A DNA stretch of 64,000 nt from Microbacterium sp. Root553 (GCF_001426995.1 NZ_LMFY01000002.1:34463-98462), one strand, 5' to 3'. Shown: positions 24,350 to 33,595, counted from the stretch's first letter. Notes: generated from the letters alone by a model not told the origin. Numbers and translations are program-made.

Positions 24350-25636
24350 GTGACTACACCTAAAATCTCGTCTGCGCACGGCGAAAAGCGCGCGTGGCTC
24401 ATGCTCGTCGTGCTGACGATGCTCACCGTCGTCGGCATGACCGTCGTGCTCCCCGTCCTGCCGTTCGTCGTGCTGCAGTACGTCTCGCACGAGGACGATC
24501 TCGCGATCTGGGTCGGCGTGCTCGAGGCGGTCAACGGCCTGTGCGCGTTCCTGGTCGCCCCGTTCCTCGGCCGGCTGTCCGATCGCTTCGGCCGCCGCCC
24601 CGTGATCATCGGCGCCGCATTCGGCGCCGCGTTCGCCATGACCCTGTTCGGCATCGGCGGCGCCATCTGGGTGCTCGTGCTCGCCCGCGTCATCCAGGGG
24701 CTCACCGCCGGCGACCTGCCCGCGCTGTTCGCGTATCTCGCCGACATCACCCCTCCCGAGAAGCGCGCTCAGCGCTTCGGTCTGCTCGGCGCGCTCTCGG
24801 GCATCGGCATGATGATCGGGCCGGCGATCGGCGGTCTGCTCGCCACCGTGAGCCTGCAGCTGCCGGTGTTCCTCACCGCCGCCGTCGGCCTGACGATCGC
24901 GATCCTCAGCATCTTCCTGCTGCCCGAGAGTCTCGCGCCCGAGAACCGCATCACGCGGATCGCGGTGCGCGACATCCAGCCGTTCGGAGTCTTCAGGGAG
25001 GCCTTCGGGCGCAGGGAACTGCGCGGCCTGATGATCGGCTTCGGCCTGCTGGCGCTGCCGTTCGGCTTCTTCGTCAACAACTTCAGCGTGCTGGCGCTGG
25101 ATGCGGTCCAGTGGGGGCCGACGCAGATCGGTCTGCTCACGGCCGGCGTCGGCATCATCGACATCCTCATCCAGGGCCTGCTGCTCGGCATCCTGCTTCC
25201 TCGCATCGGCGAGCGCGGCGTGATCATCAGCGGCATCGTCGCGCAGGCGATCGGACTCACCGCCCTCGCGATCGTCGCCTCGATCTTCGCGCAGCCGTGG
25301 GTGTTCATCGTGGGCGCTCTCATGCTCGCCGCGGGGCAGGGGGCGTCGACCGCGGCGTTGGACGGTGCGATGTCGAATGCGGTCGGAGACGACGAGCAGG
25401 GATGGCTCGGTGGCGCGACGCAGTCGCTGAACGCGGCGATGGGCACGGTGGCGCCGCTGATCGCGGGCGCCCTCTACGTCACCGTGAGCCATGCCGCGCC
25501 GTACTGGCTCGGGGCTGCGCTCATGCTCGTCGCCGTGGTCGTCGTCGGCCGCGCACACATCGTGAACACCGCGAAGCGAGAATCCGTCGACACGGAGTCC
25601 GTCCGGCCGATCGAGCTCGCGCACGCCGACGGCTGA
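24350..25636 (+). CDS. MFS transporter, TetA/multidrug-efflux type
   Basis: 428 residues with 12 predicted membrane helices. The MFS loop motif GRLSDRFGRRPVI lies between helices 2 and 3 (near residues 83-96), and a helix-5 motif like LGALSGIGMMIGPAIGG near 143-160 is typical of drug-proton antiporters. It should export a small toxic compound using the proton gradient. GTG 24350 lies 6 bases after the -10 box. Substrate unknown; the divergent TetR gene is the expected repressor. Confidence 0.92.
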   Translation: MTTPKISSAHGEKRAWLMLVVLTMLTVVGMTVVLPVLPFVVLQYVSHEDDLAIWVGVLEAVNGLCAFLVAPFLGRLSDRFGRRPVIIGAAFGAAFAMTLFGIGGAIWVLVLARVIQGLTAGDLPALFAYLADITPPEKRAQRFGLLGALSGIGMMIGPAIGGLLATVSLQLPVFLTAAVGLTIAILSIFLLPESLAPENRITRIAVRDIQPFGVFREAFGRRELRGLMIGFGLLALPFGFFVNNFSVLALDAVQWGPTQIGLLTAGVGIIDILIQGLLLGILLPRIGERGVIISGIVAQAIGLTALAIVASIFAQPWVFIVGALMLAAGQGASTAALDGAMSNAVGDDEQGWLGGATQSLNAAMGTVAPLIAGALYVTVSHAAPYWLGAALMLVAVVVVGRAHIVNTAKRESVDTESVRPIELAHADG

Positions 25637-25678
25637 GATGGCGGGCAGGGACGGGCGTGGGGGAGGGATGATGGAGGC

Positions 25679-26119
25679 ATGCCGTCATCCCACCGCCCGG
25701 GTCTGCGGGTCTCGTCGGGCCTCACCATCCCCGAGGCCGAGCTGTCGTGGCGGTTCTCGCGGTCATCCGGTCCAGGCGGTCAGGGCGTGAACACCGCCGA
25801 TTCCCGCGTCGAGCTGGTGTGGGATGCGGGGGCGAGCGCATCGCTCACCCCCTACCAGCGCGAGCGACTTCTCGACCGGCTGAGCGGTCGTCTGGTGAAC
25901 GGGGTGCTGACGATCGCCGCCTCAGAGCACCGGGCCCAGCTGCGCAACCGCGACGCCGCCCGCGAGCGGCTCGTGGCCCTCGTCGCCGATGCTCTGCGCC
26001 CGCCCGCACCGCAGCGCCGTGCGACGAAGCCCAGTCGTGGGTCGAAGGAGCGGCGCCTGACCGCGAAGAAGCAGCGCACCGGGATCAAGAACCTGCGCAA
26101 GCCTCCGCGCGACGGGTGA
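25679..26119 (+). CDS. arfB: Alternative ribosome-rescue peptidyl-tRNA hydrolase ArfB
   Basis: 146 residues, the usual length. The catalytic GPGGQGVNT (residues 31-39) is followed by a short domain and a strongly basic C-terminal tail (KPSRGSKERRLTAKKQ...RTGIKNLRK) that enters the empty mRNA channel. It frees stalled ribosomes by hydrolysing peptidyl-tRNA. GATGAT 6 bases before the ATG could be a -10 box. It is convergent with the DUF2156 gene. Confidence 0.93.
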   Translation: MPSSHRPGLRVSSGLTIPEAELSWRFSRSSGPGGQGVNTADSRVELVWDAGASASLTPYQRERLLDRLSGRLVNGVLTIAASEHRAQLRNRDAARERLVALVADALRPPAPQRRATKPSRGSKERRLTAKKQRTGIKNLRKPPRDG

Positions 26120-26128
26120 TCGCTGCGG

Positions 26129-28210
26129 TCAGTCCTTCTCGTCGCCGGTGCCGCGCACCAGCTCGAGCCCCGCTCCGGCGAACTGGCGCAGGGTCGCGTC
26201 GGGCAGGAACGCTCGGGTGAGGGCGCGGCCGATCGCGGCGAGATCGACCTCGTCGCGATACAGCAGGTACATGGTCTCGTAGCGCGGGTGGAACTTCTGC
26301 TTGAAGCGATGCAGCGAGCCGAAGCCGTACACGGGTTCGAGCGCCTCGGCCAGACGGTCGCTGAGAGCCGCGATCATGCCGGCATCCGGCGGATAGTCGT
26401 GGGCGAGCGGGGCGCCCGAGAGTGACATGATCTCGGCACCCTCCTCCGAGAACTGCCGTGCGGAGGACCCGATCAGATACTCCATCACGGGGCCGAAGCC
26501 GCCCTCGCGGCGGCGCATGAGATCGAGCGTCCACCCGCGCACGGTGCCGCCTTCCCCGTACACCGGCAACCACGACAGGAACCCGTCGACGTCGCCGTTC
26601 GGGGCGAGGGCGAGTGCGAGGCGCACCTCGGGATCCTCCGCCTCATCGAGCGTGCCGAGGGTGAACCGCATCTCCGGGAGGTCCTTGTCGCCGACCCACG
26701 CCTCGGAGATCGCCCGCAGCTGCTGCTGCACGCCCCACGATTCGGCCTTGAGGTGCGTCATCCGGAACGTCATCTCATCGCGGCCCGCCCTGTTCAGCGA
26801 GGTCCGCACCGAGTTCCAGCGCTTGCCGGTGAACTCCAGCCCCGGCAGGTCGACGATCGTGTCGTCGGCTACCACGATGCTGCGCCAGGTCGCGGGCACG
26901 GCTCGGCGTGTGGCATCGTCCGCGCTGAAGAAGCACGGCACGAGTCCGGCGTTCTCGGCCGCGCGGATGAAGGATGCGACGGCCCCGGCACGGGCCTGCG
27001 CGGGGCCGATCGGATCCGCGAGCGCGAGGGCGACCCCGGCCCGACGCTGATAGGCGACCAGCCCGCCGGGGATGCGGGCGTAGCTGTTGCCCTCCCACGT
27101 CGACATCCACGACAGCGTCCCGCCGCCGTGCTCACGCAGCGCCACCTTCACCTCGTCGGCGGTGGGAGCGGGCTGCGTGCCGAGGAGCGATCTCCGCTTC
27201 GCGCGGAACGCCCGACGCACGGCGATCAGGTAGGCGAGCATGATCACCCACAGCACGGCGTTCGCGAGAGCGAGCTCCGTGTCGCCGTCCCAGCGCAGGT
27301 CGACGTCGGCCTGCGAGAACACCGTGATGAGCACGAGCACGAGGGCCCCCACCAGGATGTTGAAGATCCCGAGCAGCATCACGAGCACCCACGCCCAGCG
27401 TCGCCCGCGGCGCAGTCCGGTGACCAGCACCACGATGACGACGAGGTCGAGCGCGAGGTCGATGAATCCGCCTGACGCGGGGTCGGTCTGACCGAACGGA
27501 CCGTCGGTGGCCACCAGGGTGGTGATGATCTCGACCGCACCGAGCACCAGCAGCGAGACCACGGCGACGAGGCGCTGCTCCCGCACCGTCGTGCGCTGGA
27601 CGCGCAGGGTGCGGTCGGCGAACAGGATCAGCAGCACCGCGAGCAGGTGCTCGAGGTCGGCGACCTTGCCCCAGAACAGCATGGAGATGAACACGAACCC
27701 CAGCAGGACCAGCCAGCCTCGCACCCGCCACGGCGGGCGGAAGAGTCCGACGGCCGCGGCGATGCACGCCATCGTCCCGCCGGATGCTCCGACATCGAGC
27801 GCCTGCGCCTGCGTGGCGGCCCAGGCCCAGGGCAGCTGCGAGGCGATCAGCAGCACGAGGGCGGTCGCGAACATCGCGAACAGCTGGCCGATCCAGTAGT
27901 AGGCGAGAGCGACCCTGCTGCCCCGACGGAATTCGAGGTACGCCATGCCCCAGAACCCGGAGATCGTGAAGAGATAGACCCAGGGGGCGTTGACGAAGAA
28001 CGTCCCGGTCAGCGGCGTCCACCACCGGCCGGCGAGGAAGTTCGGCAGTCCGTAGGCCACGTCCTCGAACAGCGGGGTGCTCTCGAACGGGCGCCACAGG
28101 CCCTGCCAGGCCACGCCGACGATGAGGATCAGCAGCACCATCGTCAGAGTCGCCGGAATCCTCCGCACGACGGCGAGAGCGGGATGCGCGGCGGATCGCG
28201 TCTCGGTCAT
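26129..28210 (-). CDS. Membrane protein with rhomboid-like N-terminus and DUF2156 (phosphatidylglycerol lysyltransferase-like) C-terminus
   Basis: 693 residues. The first 350 hold about eight to ten membrane helices and include GASGGTMACIAAAVG near residues 142-156 and an EH pair in DLEHLLAVLL near 187, reminiscent of the rhomboid GxSG serine and its histidine. Residues about 370-680 are a DUF2156/MprF-type GNAT-like transferase (GGGTLSWMSTWEGNSY, then FTGKRWNSVRTSLNRAG, FKQKFHPRYE near the end). It probably transfers an amino acid from tRNA to a membrane lipid or related acceptor, changing surface charge. TACGCT 6 bases upstream supports ATG 28210 over the longer frame. Confidence 0.85.
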   Translation of the reverse strand: MTETRSAAHPALAVVRRIPATLTMVLLILIVGVAWQGLWRPFESTPLFEDVAYGLPNFLAGRWWTPLTGTFFVNAPWVYLFTISGFWGMAYLEFRRGSRVALAYYWIGQLFAMFATALVLLIASQLPWAWAATQAQALDVGASGGTMACIAAAVGLFRPPWRVRGWLVLLGFVFISMLFWGKVADLEHLLAVLLILFADRTLRVQRTTVREQRLVAVVSLLVLGAVEIITTLVATDGPFGQTDPASGGFIDLALDLVVIVVLVTGLRRGRRWAWVLVMLLGIFNILVGALVLVLITVFSQADVDLRWDGDTELALANAVLWVIMLAYLIAVRRAFRAKRRSLLGTQPAPTADEVKVALREHGGGTLSWMSTWEGNSYARIPGGLVAYQRRAGVALALADPIGPAQARAGAVASFIRAAENAGLVPCFFSADDATRRAVPATWRSIVVADDTIVDLPGLEFTGKRWNSVRTSLNRAGRDEMTFRMTHLKAESWGVQQQLRAISEAWVGDKDLPEMRFTLGTLDEAEDPEVRLALALAPNGDVDGFLSWLPVYGEGGTVRGWTLDLMRRREGGFGPVMEYLIGSSARQFSEEGAEIMSLSGAPLAHDYPPDAGMIAALSDRLAEALEPVYGFGSLHRFKQKFHPRYETMYLLYRDEVDLAAIGRALTRAFLPDATLRQFAGAGLELVRGTGDEKD

Positions 28211-28216
28211 GCGCTC

Positions 28217-28222
28217 AGCGTA
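28217..28222 (-). promoter_or_regulatory. -10 box of the DUF2156 gene
   Basis: On the minus strand TACGCT ends 6 bases before the ATG at 28210. Confidence 0.45.
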
Positions 28223-28295
28223 CCGACGGTCACCGCGCGGCGGGAGCATCGGATCGGACCTGTCGCTCGCCGCCTCCACCGCCTTGAATGGAGCC

Positions 28296-29405
28296 ATGCC
28301 CCTTTCCCTGCATCCGGTGGTCGGCCCGCCGCACCCGCACCCGCTCCCGCACTCGCCGACCGGCAGGCGGCGTCGCGGGGCGGCGCTCGCCGCCGCCTGC
28401 GTGTCGGTGTCGCTGCTTCTGACGGCCTGCACGGCGCCGTCGCAGACGGTCTCCGTGCCGGCCCCCGAGTCGTTCACCGAGGGGCTCGAGGCCCCCTGGT
28501 CGATCGCCTTCCACGGCGAGGTCGCGCTGGTGAGCGAGCGCGACAGCGGGCGGGTTCTCGAGATCGCCGACGACGGCACGGCGCGCGAGGTGGCCGTGAT
28601 CGACGGCGTCTCGGCCCGGGGTGAGGGAGGTCTGCTGGGGCTGGCCGTGCGCGAGGACCAGCTCTTCACCTACATCACCGCGGCGGACGAGAACCGTGTC
28701 GAGCGGCGGGACATCCGCGGTGAGCCGGGTGACTTGTCCCTCGGGATGCCGACGACGGTGATCGACGGCATCCCCGCCGCGGGCAACCACAACGGCGGGC
28801 GCCTCGGATTCGGACCCGACGGGATGCTGTACATCACGACCGGGGATGCGGGAGATCGCGATGCGGCGCAGGATCTCGACGCGCTCGCGGGCAAGATCCT
28901 GCGGCTCACGCCCGAGGGCGGGGTTCCGGCCGACAACCCCTTCGAGGGCTCTCCCGTCTACAGCTACGGGCACCGCAATCCACAGGGCATCGCGTGGGAT
29001 GCCGAGGGTGCGATGTACGCGAGCGAGTTCGGACAGGACACCTGGGACGAGCTGAACGTGATCGAGCCGGGGGGCAACTACGGCTGGCCCGAGGTCGAGG
29101 GGATCGCCGGAGACGACGACTACATCGACCCCGTGCAGCAGTGGGCTCCGGATTCGGCGAGTCCGAGCGGAATCGCCGTCACCGGTTCGGACATCGTCAT
29201 CGCCAACCTGCGGAGCGAACGCCTGCGGGTCGTGCCGCTCGACGACCTGAGTCGCAGCACCGACCAGTACGTCGGCGAGTTCGGCCGCCTGCGCGACATC
29301 GTCGTCGGCGAGGGCGGCACGTTCTGGATGCTCACCAACAACACCGACGGCCGCGGGAATCCGGCGCAGGGCGACGACCGCATCCTCCGACTGGGCAGGG
29401 ACTGA
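28296..29405 (+). CDS. PQQ-type glucose/sorbosone dehydrogenase-like lipoprotein
   Basis: 369 residues. A long His/Pro-rich N-terminus leads into a signal peptide with lipobox LLTAC (Cys45). The mature part is a six-bladed beta-propeller of the GSDH family: EAPWSIAFHG, RGEGGLLGLAV, NHNGGRLGFGPDGMLYITTGDAGD, YGHRNPQGIAWD and EFGQDTWDELNVI occur in order, including the catalytic-type His of AGNHNGGR. It would oxidise sugars outside the cell, if it binds PQQ. It is divergent from the DUF2156 gene. Confidence 0.9.
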   Translation: MPLSLHPVVGPPHPHPLPHSPTGRRRRGAALAAACVSVSLLLTACTAPSQTVSVPAPESFTEGLEAPWSIAFHGEVALVSERDSGRVLEIADDGTAREVAVIDGVSARGEGGLLGLAVREDQLFTYITAADENRVERRDIRGEPGDLSLGMPTTVIDGIPAAGNHNGGRLGFGPDGMLYITTGDAGDRDAAQDLDALAGKILRLTPEGGVPADNPFEGSPVYSYGHRNPQGIAWDAEGAMYASEFGQDTWDELNVIEPGGNYGWPEVEGIAGDDDYIDPVQQWAPDSASPSGIAVTGSDIVIANLRSERLRVVPLDDLSRSTDQYVGEFGRLRDIVVGEGGTFWMLTNNTDGRGNPAQGDDRILRLGRD

Positions 29406-29429
29406 GCCGCCACGGCTGAGCCGCCACGG
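29402..29429. repeat. 2 x 14-bp tandem repeat at the end of the dehydrogenase gene
   Basis: CTGAGCCGCCACGG twice in a row (29402-29415, 29416-29429), starting inside the stop codon region. Confidence 0.9.
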
Positions 29430-29441
29430 CGACCGGTGCTC

Positions 29442-30422
29442 TCAGGCGAACGCGTCGATGCCGGTCGCCGCCACCGACAGCGCCCACAGGCGCTCGGCGG
29501 CATCCGTGTCGATCGCCCACTCCTTCACCCCACCGGTGGTCATGTCCGTGTGATCCGCCGGGACGATGCCCTTGATCGCGCAGTCCTCGCAGTACGCGCC
29601 GCTGCGGGAGACGAGCTCCGCCGCGGTCGCCGCCCACAGACCGGTCGACGCCCCCTGGGCGGGGGTCTTGAACCGCGGGTTCGGTGCGCCGTCGGCGTCG
29701 ATCCAGCCGCGCGAGAGCAGCTCCTCGCGGGGGACGTGCCGCTGCAGCTCGGTCATGATGCCGCCCGGATGCACGGAGAACGCGAGGATGCCGCGGTCGG
29801 CGCCCCGACGCGCCAGCCCCACCGCGAACAGGGCGTTCGCGGACTTCGACTGCCCGTAGGCGACCCAGGGGTCGTAGGGCGTCGTCTCGAAGTCGATGTC
29901 GTCGAAGCGCACCGGCGAGCGGTAGTGCCCTCCCGACGAATACGAGACGACCCGCGCGCCGTCCGTCAGCAGATCGGCCACACCGCCCACGAGGGCGAAA
30001 TGACCCAGGTGGTTGGTGCCGAACTGCGACTCGAAGCCCTGAGCGGTGTGCTCGAAGGGAGTCGCCATGATCCCGGCCACGTCGAGCACCAGATCGATGG
30101 GCCGGCCGTCGCGACGGACCGACTCCGTGAACGCGGCGACCGAGTCGAGATCGCCCAGATCGGCCGCCCGCACCTCGGTCCCGACGAATCCGTCGAGGGC
30201 ATGTCGAGCGACGTCGGGACGCCGCGCCGGGACGATCACATGCACCCCGGCGTCCGACAGGGCGCGCACCGTCTCGAGGCCGAGCCCGGAGTACCCGCCG
30301 CTGACGATCGCCGTGCGGCCGGAGAGGTCGACGCCGGCGATCACCTCGGCCGCGGTGGAGCGGTAGCCGAACTCGGAGTCGAGCGGCTGCTGGCGGGCGA
30401 TCATGTCGAGAGGAGCTGTCAT
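29442..30422 (-). CDS. SDR family NAD(P)-dependent oxidoreductase
   Basis: 326 residues, typical of the retinol-dehydrogenase/WWOX-like classical SDRs. Cofactor motif VSGGYSGLGLE near residues 41-51 (TGxxxGxG with Ser-Gly in place of Thr-Gly), GTNHLGHF near 130-140, catalytic Ser in SYSSGGH near 160 and YGQSK near 190. The substrate is unknown. TACGGT 6 bases before ATG 30422 sets the start. It is convergent with the sugar dehydrogenase gene. Confidence 0.92.
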   Translation of the reverse strand: MTAPLDMIARQQPLDSEFGYRSTAAEVIAGVDLSGRTAIVSGGYSGLGLETVRALSDAGVHVIVPARRPDVARHALDGFVGTEVRAADLGDLDSVAAFTESVRRDGRPIDLVLDVAGIMATPFEHTAQGFESQFGTNHLGHFALVGGVADLLTDGARVVSYSSGGHYRSPVRFDDIDFETTPYDPWVAYGQSKSANALFAVGLARRGADRGILAFSVHPGGIMTELQRHVPREELLSRGWIDADGAPNPRFKTPAQGASTGLWAATAAELVSRSGAYCEDCAIKGIVPADHTDMTTGGVKEWAIDTDAAERLWALSVAATGIDAFA

Positions 30423-30428
30423 GAGATG

Positions 30429-30434
30429 ACCGTA
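30429..30434 (-). promoter_or_regulatory. -10 box of the SDR gene
   Basis: On the minus strand TACGGT ends 6 bases before the ATG at 30422. Confidence 0.45.
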
Positions 30435-30480
30435 CGCCTGTGCGCTCGCTGCGGGCTGTATGGTTCTCAGTCGTCGTCCG

Positions 30481-30540
30481 CCGACCCGTCACCCGCCGAC
30501 CCGTCACCCGCCGACCCGTCGCCCGCCGAGCCGTCACCCG
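30481..30540. repeat. 4 x 15-bp intergenic tandem repeat
   Basis: Units CCGACCCGTCACCCG at 30481 and 30496, and single-base variants at 30511 (GTCGCCC) and 30526 (CGAGCCG). It lies between the divergent SDR and PLDc_N genes and is not inside a supported gene. Confidence 0.95.
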
Positions 30541-30617
30541 GACCGCGCGACCTCACGATCCGGCATCGGTCGGGGCGGGGACCGGGGCAGGGCCGAGCCG
30601 CCCCCCATATGCCCGCC

Positions 30618-30623
30618 TAGACT
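30618..30623 (+). promoter_or_regulatory. -10 box of the PLDc_N gene
   Basis: TAGACT ends 6 bases before the GTG at 30630. The GGAGGG between them is too close to the start to be a normal ribosome site. Confidence 0.45.
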
Positions 30624-30629
30624 GGAGGG

Positions 30630-30998
30630 GTGGCGAGACTGTTGATCGTGGGCGGGTTCCTGGCAGCCATCTTCTGGGTGTACAGCATCGTCGACTGCGC
30701 CGTCCAGCCGCAGACACGGCACCGCGGTGTGAGCAAGGGCATCTGGATCGCCATCGTGGCCCTCGTCCCGGTGATCGGCGGCGTCCTGTGGTTCACGCTC
30801 GGCCGTCGCCGGGCGAACGACGACGGCGGTGCCATCCGCATCGTCGCTCCGGACGATGATCCCCAGTTCCTCCGCAGCATCAGCAAGAGCGAGCAGGATG
30901 CCCGCATCCGCCGTCTCGAGGAGGAGCTCGCGCGGCTCGACGACGAGACCGACGACGGCCCCGCACCGGACAGCACGGCGCCGGACGCCCGTCCGTGA
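30630..30998 (+). CDS. PLDc_N domain small membrane protein
   Basis: 122 residues. Two membrane helices (about residues 3-22 and 38-57) with the conserved Asp-Cys and Trp-Ile-Ala pattern of the PLDc_N family (YSIVDCAVQ, GIWIAIVALVPVIGGVLWFTLGR), then a charged tail that ends in a short coiled segment rich in Arg and Glu. There is no phospholipase catalytic domain. It overlaps menD by GTGA and is therefore co-transcribed with it. Function unknown. Confidence 0.85.
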   Translation: MARLLIVGGFLAAIFWVYSIVDCAVQPQTRHRGVSKGIWIAIVALVPVIGGVLWFTLGRRRANDDGGAIRIVAPDDDPQFLRSISKSEQDARIRRLEEELARLDDETDDGPAPDSTAPDARP

Positions 30999-32686
30999 CC
31001 TCGCCTGCTGCCATGGAGTCTCCGGCCATGGACGCGGCCGCGTCCCTCGTCGCCGAGCTCATCGGGAACGGAGTGCGCGACCTCGTGCTCTCGCCCGGCT
31101 CCCGCTCGCAGGCGCTCGCGCTCGCCGCAGTGCGCGCCGCCGACGACGGACGGCTGCGTCTGCACGTGCGCATCGACGAGCGGGTGGCGGGATTCACGGC
31201 CCTCGGGCTCGCGCGCGAGACGGGTGTGCCCGCCGCCGTCCTGTGCACCTCGGGCACGGCCGTCGCGAACCTGCTGCCCGCGACCATGGAGGCGTTCCAC
31301 TCGGGCGTGCCGCTGCTGCTGCTCACGGCCGACCGCCCGCCGGAGCTCCGGGGCGTCGGCGCGAATCAGGCGACCATCCAGCCGGGGATGTTCGCCGCCT
31401 GGGTGCGGGAGCAGATCGATGCCCCGGTGCCCGGCCGCGGCGACGGTGACGGCGACTGGTCGGGGCTCGCGGCGCACGCCGTCGAGATCGCGATGGGAGT
31501 GGATGCCGCGCATGGCCTCCCCGGCGTCGCCGGCCCCGTGCATCTGAACCTGCCCTCGCGCGAGCCGCTCTCCGGAGCGCATCCGACAGTCGAGATCACG
31601 GCGGGCGAGGCTCCGCGTCGTCCGCCGGCCGAACCGCTCGTCCTCGAGCGGGGTCCGCGCACCGTCGTCATCGCGGGTGCGGACGCGGGTCCGGATGCCG
31701 AGGAACTGGCGCACGCCGGATCCTGGCCGCTCATCGCCGAGATCGTCAGCGGCGCCCGCTTCGGCCGCCAGGTCGTGCACGGGTATCGCGCGCTGCTGAG
31801 TGACGCCGAGCTCGGCGGCCGCATCGAGCGCGCGGTCGTCTTCGGGCACCCGACGTTGAGTCGCGAGGTCGTGCGGATGCTGGGGCGGGCCGATATCGAG
31901 GTGATCGCCGTGCGCCGCGGCGGAGAAGCCCTCGACCTCAACGGGCGCACGACGGCGACGGCCGCCGTCGCGGTGGCTCCCGGTGGAGGGGATCGCGAGT
32001 GGCTGGGCGTCTGGCTCGCGGCATCCGCAGGGCGAGCCGTCGACCTCAGCGAGCGCGCGCCCGACCAGGAGGGACTCGCCTCGGCGGACCCCGGAGCGCG
32101 CCGTGAGGCGGTCGCCGCGGAGCTCGCCGCCGTGCGGCGTCCGCTCGATCGCGAGCTCCTCGTCGACGCGGTCTGGCGTGCGACCTGGCCGCACGACCGG
32201 CTGATGTTCGGATCGTCGCGGCTCGTGCGGGTCGCCGACGCGGTGCTGGGCGGCAAGAAGGTGCCCGTGCACGCCAACCGCGGTCTCGCCGGGATCGACG
32301 GCACCATCGCGACGGCGACGGGCATCGCGCTCGCCAGCCAGGCCGGCGGCGCCCCCGGAGTGACGCGCGTGCTTCTCGGAGACCTCGCCTTCCTGCACGA
32401 CGCGGGTGCGCTGCTGCTGCCGCCCGATGAAGACGAACCGCGGCTGCAGGTGATCGTCGGCAATGACGGGGGAGGCACCATCTTCGACGGGCTGGAGGTC
32501 GCGGCGACGGCTGATCGGGCCGATCTCGACCGCGCCTTCTACACGCCCCACACCGTGCGTCTCGAGCACCTCGCCCTCGCCTACGGCTGGGAGTATCAGC
32601 GGATCACCACGCGCACGGCTCTCGATCAGGCGCTGACCACGCCTGCCGGTGGGCGGCAGCTGATCGAGGTTCCGCTCGCGCGCTGA
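30995..32686 (+). CDS. menD: 2-succinyl-5-enolpyruvyl-6-hydroxy-3-cyclohexene-1-carboxylate synthase
   Basis: 563 residues, full length. Thiamine-diphosphate enzyme that joins 2-oxoglutarate and isochorismate, the second step of menaquinone synthesis. Visible: VLSPGSRSQALALA near residues 31-44, the cofactor-activating Glu in HVRIDERVAGF near 60, TSGTAVANLLPA near 86-97, and the ThDP/Mg motif region GDLAFLHDAGAL...VGNDGGGTIF near 466-498. GTG 30995 overlaps the preceding stop. Isochorismate comes from menF at 33.6-34.9 kb. Confidence 0.96.
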   Translation: MTSPAAMESPAMDAAASLVAELIGNGVRDLVLSPGSRSQALALAAVRAADDGRLRLHVRIDERVAGFTALGLARETGVPAAVLCTSGTAVANLLPATMEAFHSGVPLLLLTADRPPELRGVGANQATIQPGMFAAWVREQIDAPVPGRGDGDGDWSGLAAHAVEIAMGVDAAHGLPGVAGPVHLNLPSREPLSGAHPTVEITAGEAPRRPPAEPLVLERGPRTVVIAGADAGPDAEELAHAGSWPLIAEIVSGARFGRQVVHGYRALLSDAELGGRIERAVVFGHPTLSREVVRMLGRADIEVIAVRRGGEALDLNGRTTATAAVAVAPGGGDREWLGVWLAASAGRAVDLSERAPDQEGLASADPGARREAVAAELAAVRRPLDRELLVDAVWRATWPHDRLMFGSSRLVRVADAVLGGKKVPVHANRGLAGIDGTIATATGIALASQAGGAPGVTRVLLGDLAFLHDAGALLLPPDEDEPRLQVIVGNDGGGTIFDGLEVAATADRADLDRAFYTPHTVRLEHLALAYGWEYQRITTRTALDQALTTPAGGRQLIEVPLAR

Positions 32687-32727
32687 TCTCCCGCCACAGC
32701 CTGCGTCGGCGGTGGCAGGATGAACCC

Positions 32728-33570
32728 ATGACAGCGCATGAGTGGGCGAAGGCACTGCAGGTCGGCGACGGGTTCCGTCTCGCGGACGTCGATCCGCGGA
32801 GCACCCCGGGGTATCGCGGCGGAAAGGCCGACGGCAAGCGGGACCTCGCGGCGGGGCTCGACGAGCTCAACATCCTGCAGGAGCGGCTCTTCGCCGAGAG
32901 TCGCGTGGGGGTGGCCGAAGACTCCGTGCTGCTGATCCTGCAGGCGATGGACTCCGCGGGCAAGGGCGGGATCGTGCGTCATGTCGTCGGCGGCGTCGAC
33001 CCCCAGGGGGTGGCGCTCACGGCGTTCAAGGCGCCGACGCCCGAGGAGCTGCAGCACGACTTCCTCTGGCGCGTCTCGACGCGGCTGCCCGAGCCCGGGT
33101 TCATCGGCGTCTTCGACCGGTCGCACTACGAGGACGTCCTGATCGGCCGCGTCCGCTCGCTCGCTCCCGCCGCCGAGATCGACCGGCGCTACGACGCGAT
33201 CAACGACTTCGAGGCCGAGGTCGCCGCCTCCGGGACCCGCATCGTCAAGGTGATGCTCCACATCTCGCCCGAGGAGCAGAAGGCTCGCCTGATGGAGCGA
33301 CTGGAACGGCCGGACAAGCACTGGAAGTACAACCCCGGCGACGTCGACGAGCGGCTGCTGTGGGACGACTACATGGCCGCGTATCAGGTGGCGTTCGACC
33401 GCACGTCGACCGAGGTGGCGCCATGGCACGTCATCCCCGCCGACCACAAGTGGTTCGCCCGCCTCGCGGTGCAGGAGCTGCTTCTCGACGCCCTGCAGCG
33501 GATCGACCCGCAGTGGCCGGCCGCCGACTTCGACGTCGAGGCCGAGAAGAAGCGACTGACCGCCAGCTGA
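32728..33570 (+). CDS. Polyphosphate kinase 2 family protein
   Basis: 280 residues. Single-domain PPK2 with Walker A QAMDSAGKGG (residues 72-81), Walker B FDRSHYEDV (129-137) and a lid region with arginines (RLMERLERPDKHWKYN). PPK2 enzymes move phosphate between polyphosphate and nucleotides. The short single-domain form suggests class I or III; which nucleotide is used cannot be read. CAGGAT 6 bases before the ATG is a possible -10 box. Confidence 0.93.
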   Translation: MTAHEWAKALQVGDGFRLADVDPRSTPGYRGGKADGKRDLAAGLDELNILQERLFAESRVGVAEDSVLLILQAMDSAGKGGIVRHVVGGVDPQGVALTAFKAPTPEELQHDFLWRVSTRLPEPGFIGVFDRSHYEDVLIGRVRSLAPAAEIDRRYDAINDFEAEVAASGTRIVKVMLHISPEEQKARLMERLERPDKHWKYNPGDVDERLLWDDYMAAYQVAFDRTSTEVAPWHVIPADHKWFARLAVQELLLDALQRIDPQWPAADFDVEAEKKRLTAS

Positions 33571-33595
33571 ATCGTGAACGCGTCGGGGCGAAGAC

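Noticed and set aside
30440-30859. 139-residue plus-strand frame over the 15-bp array
   Set aside because: Reads Arg-Pro repeats, overlaps the PLDc_N gene out of frame and lacks start signals.
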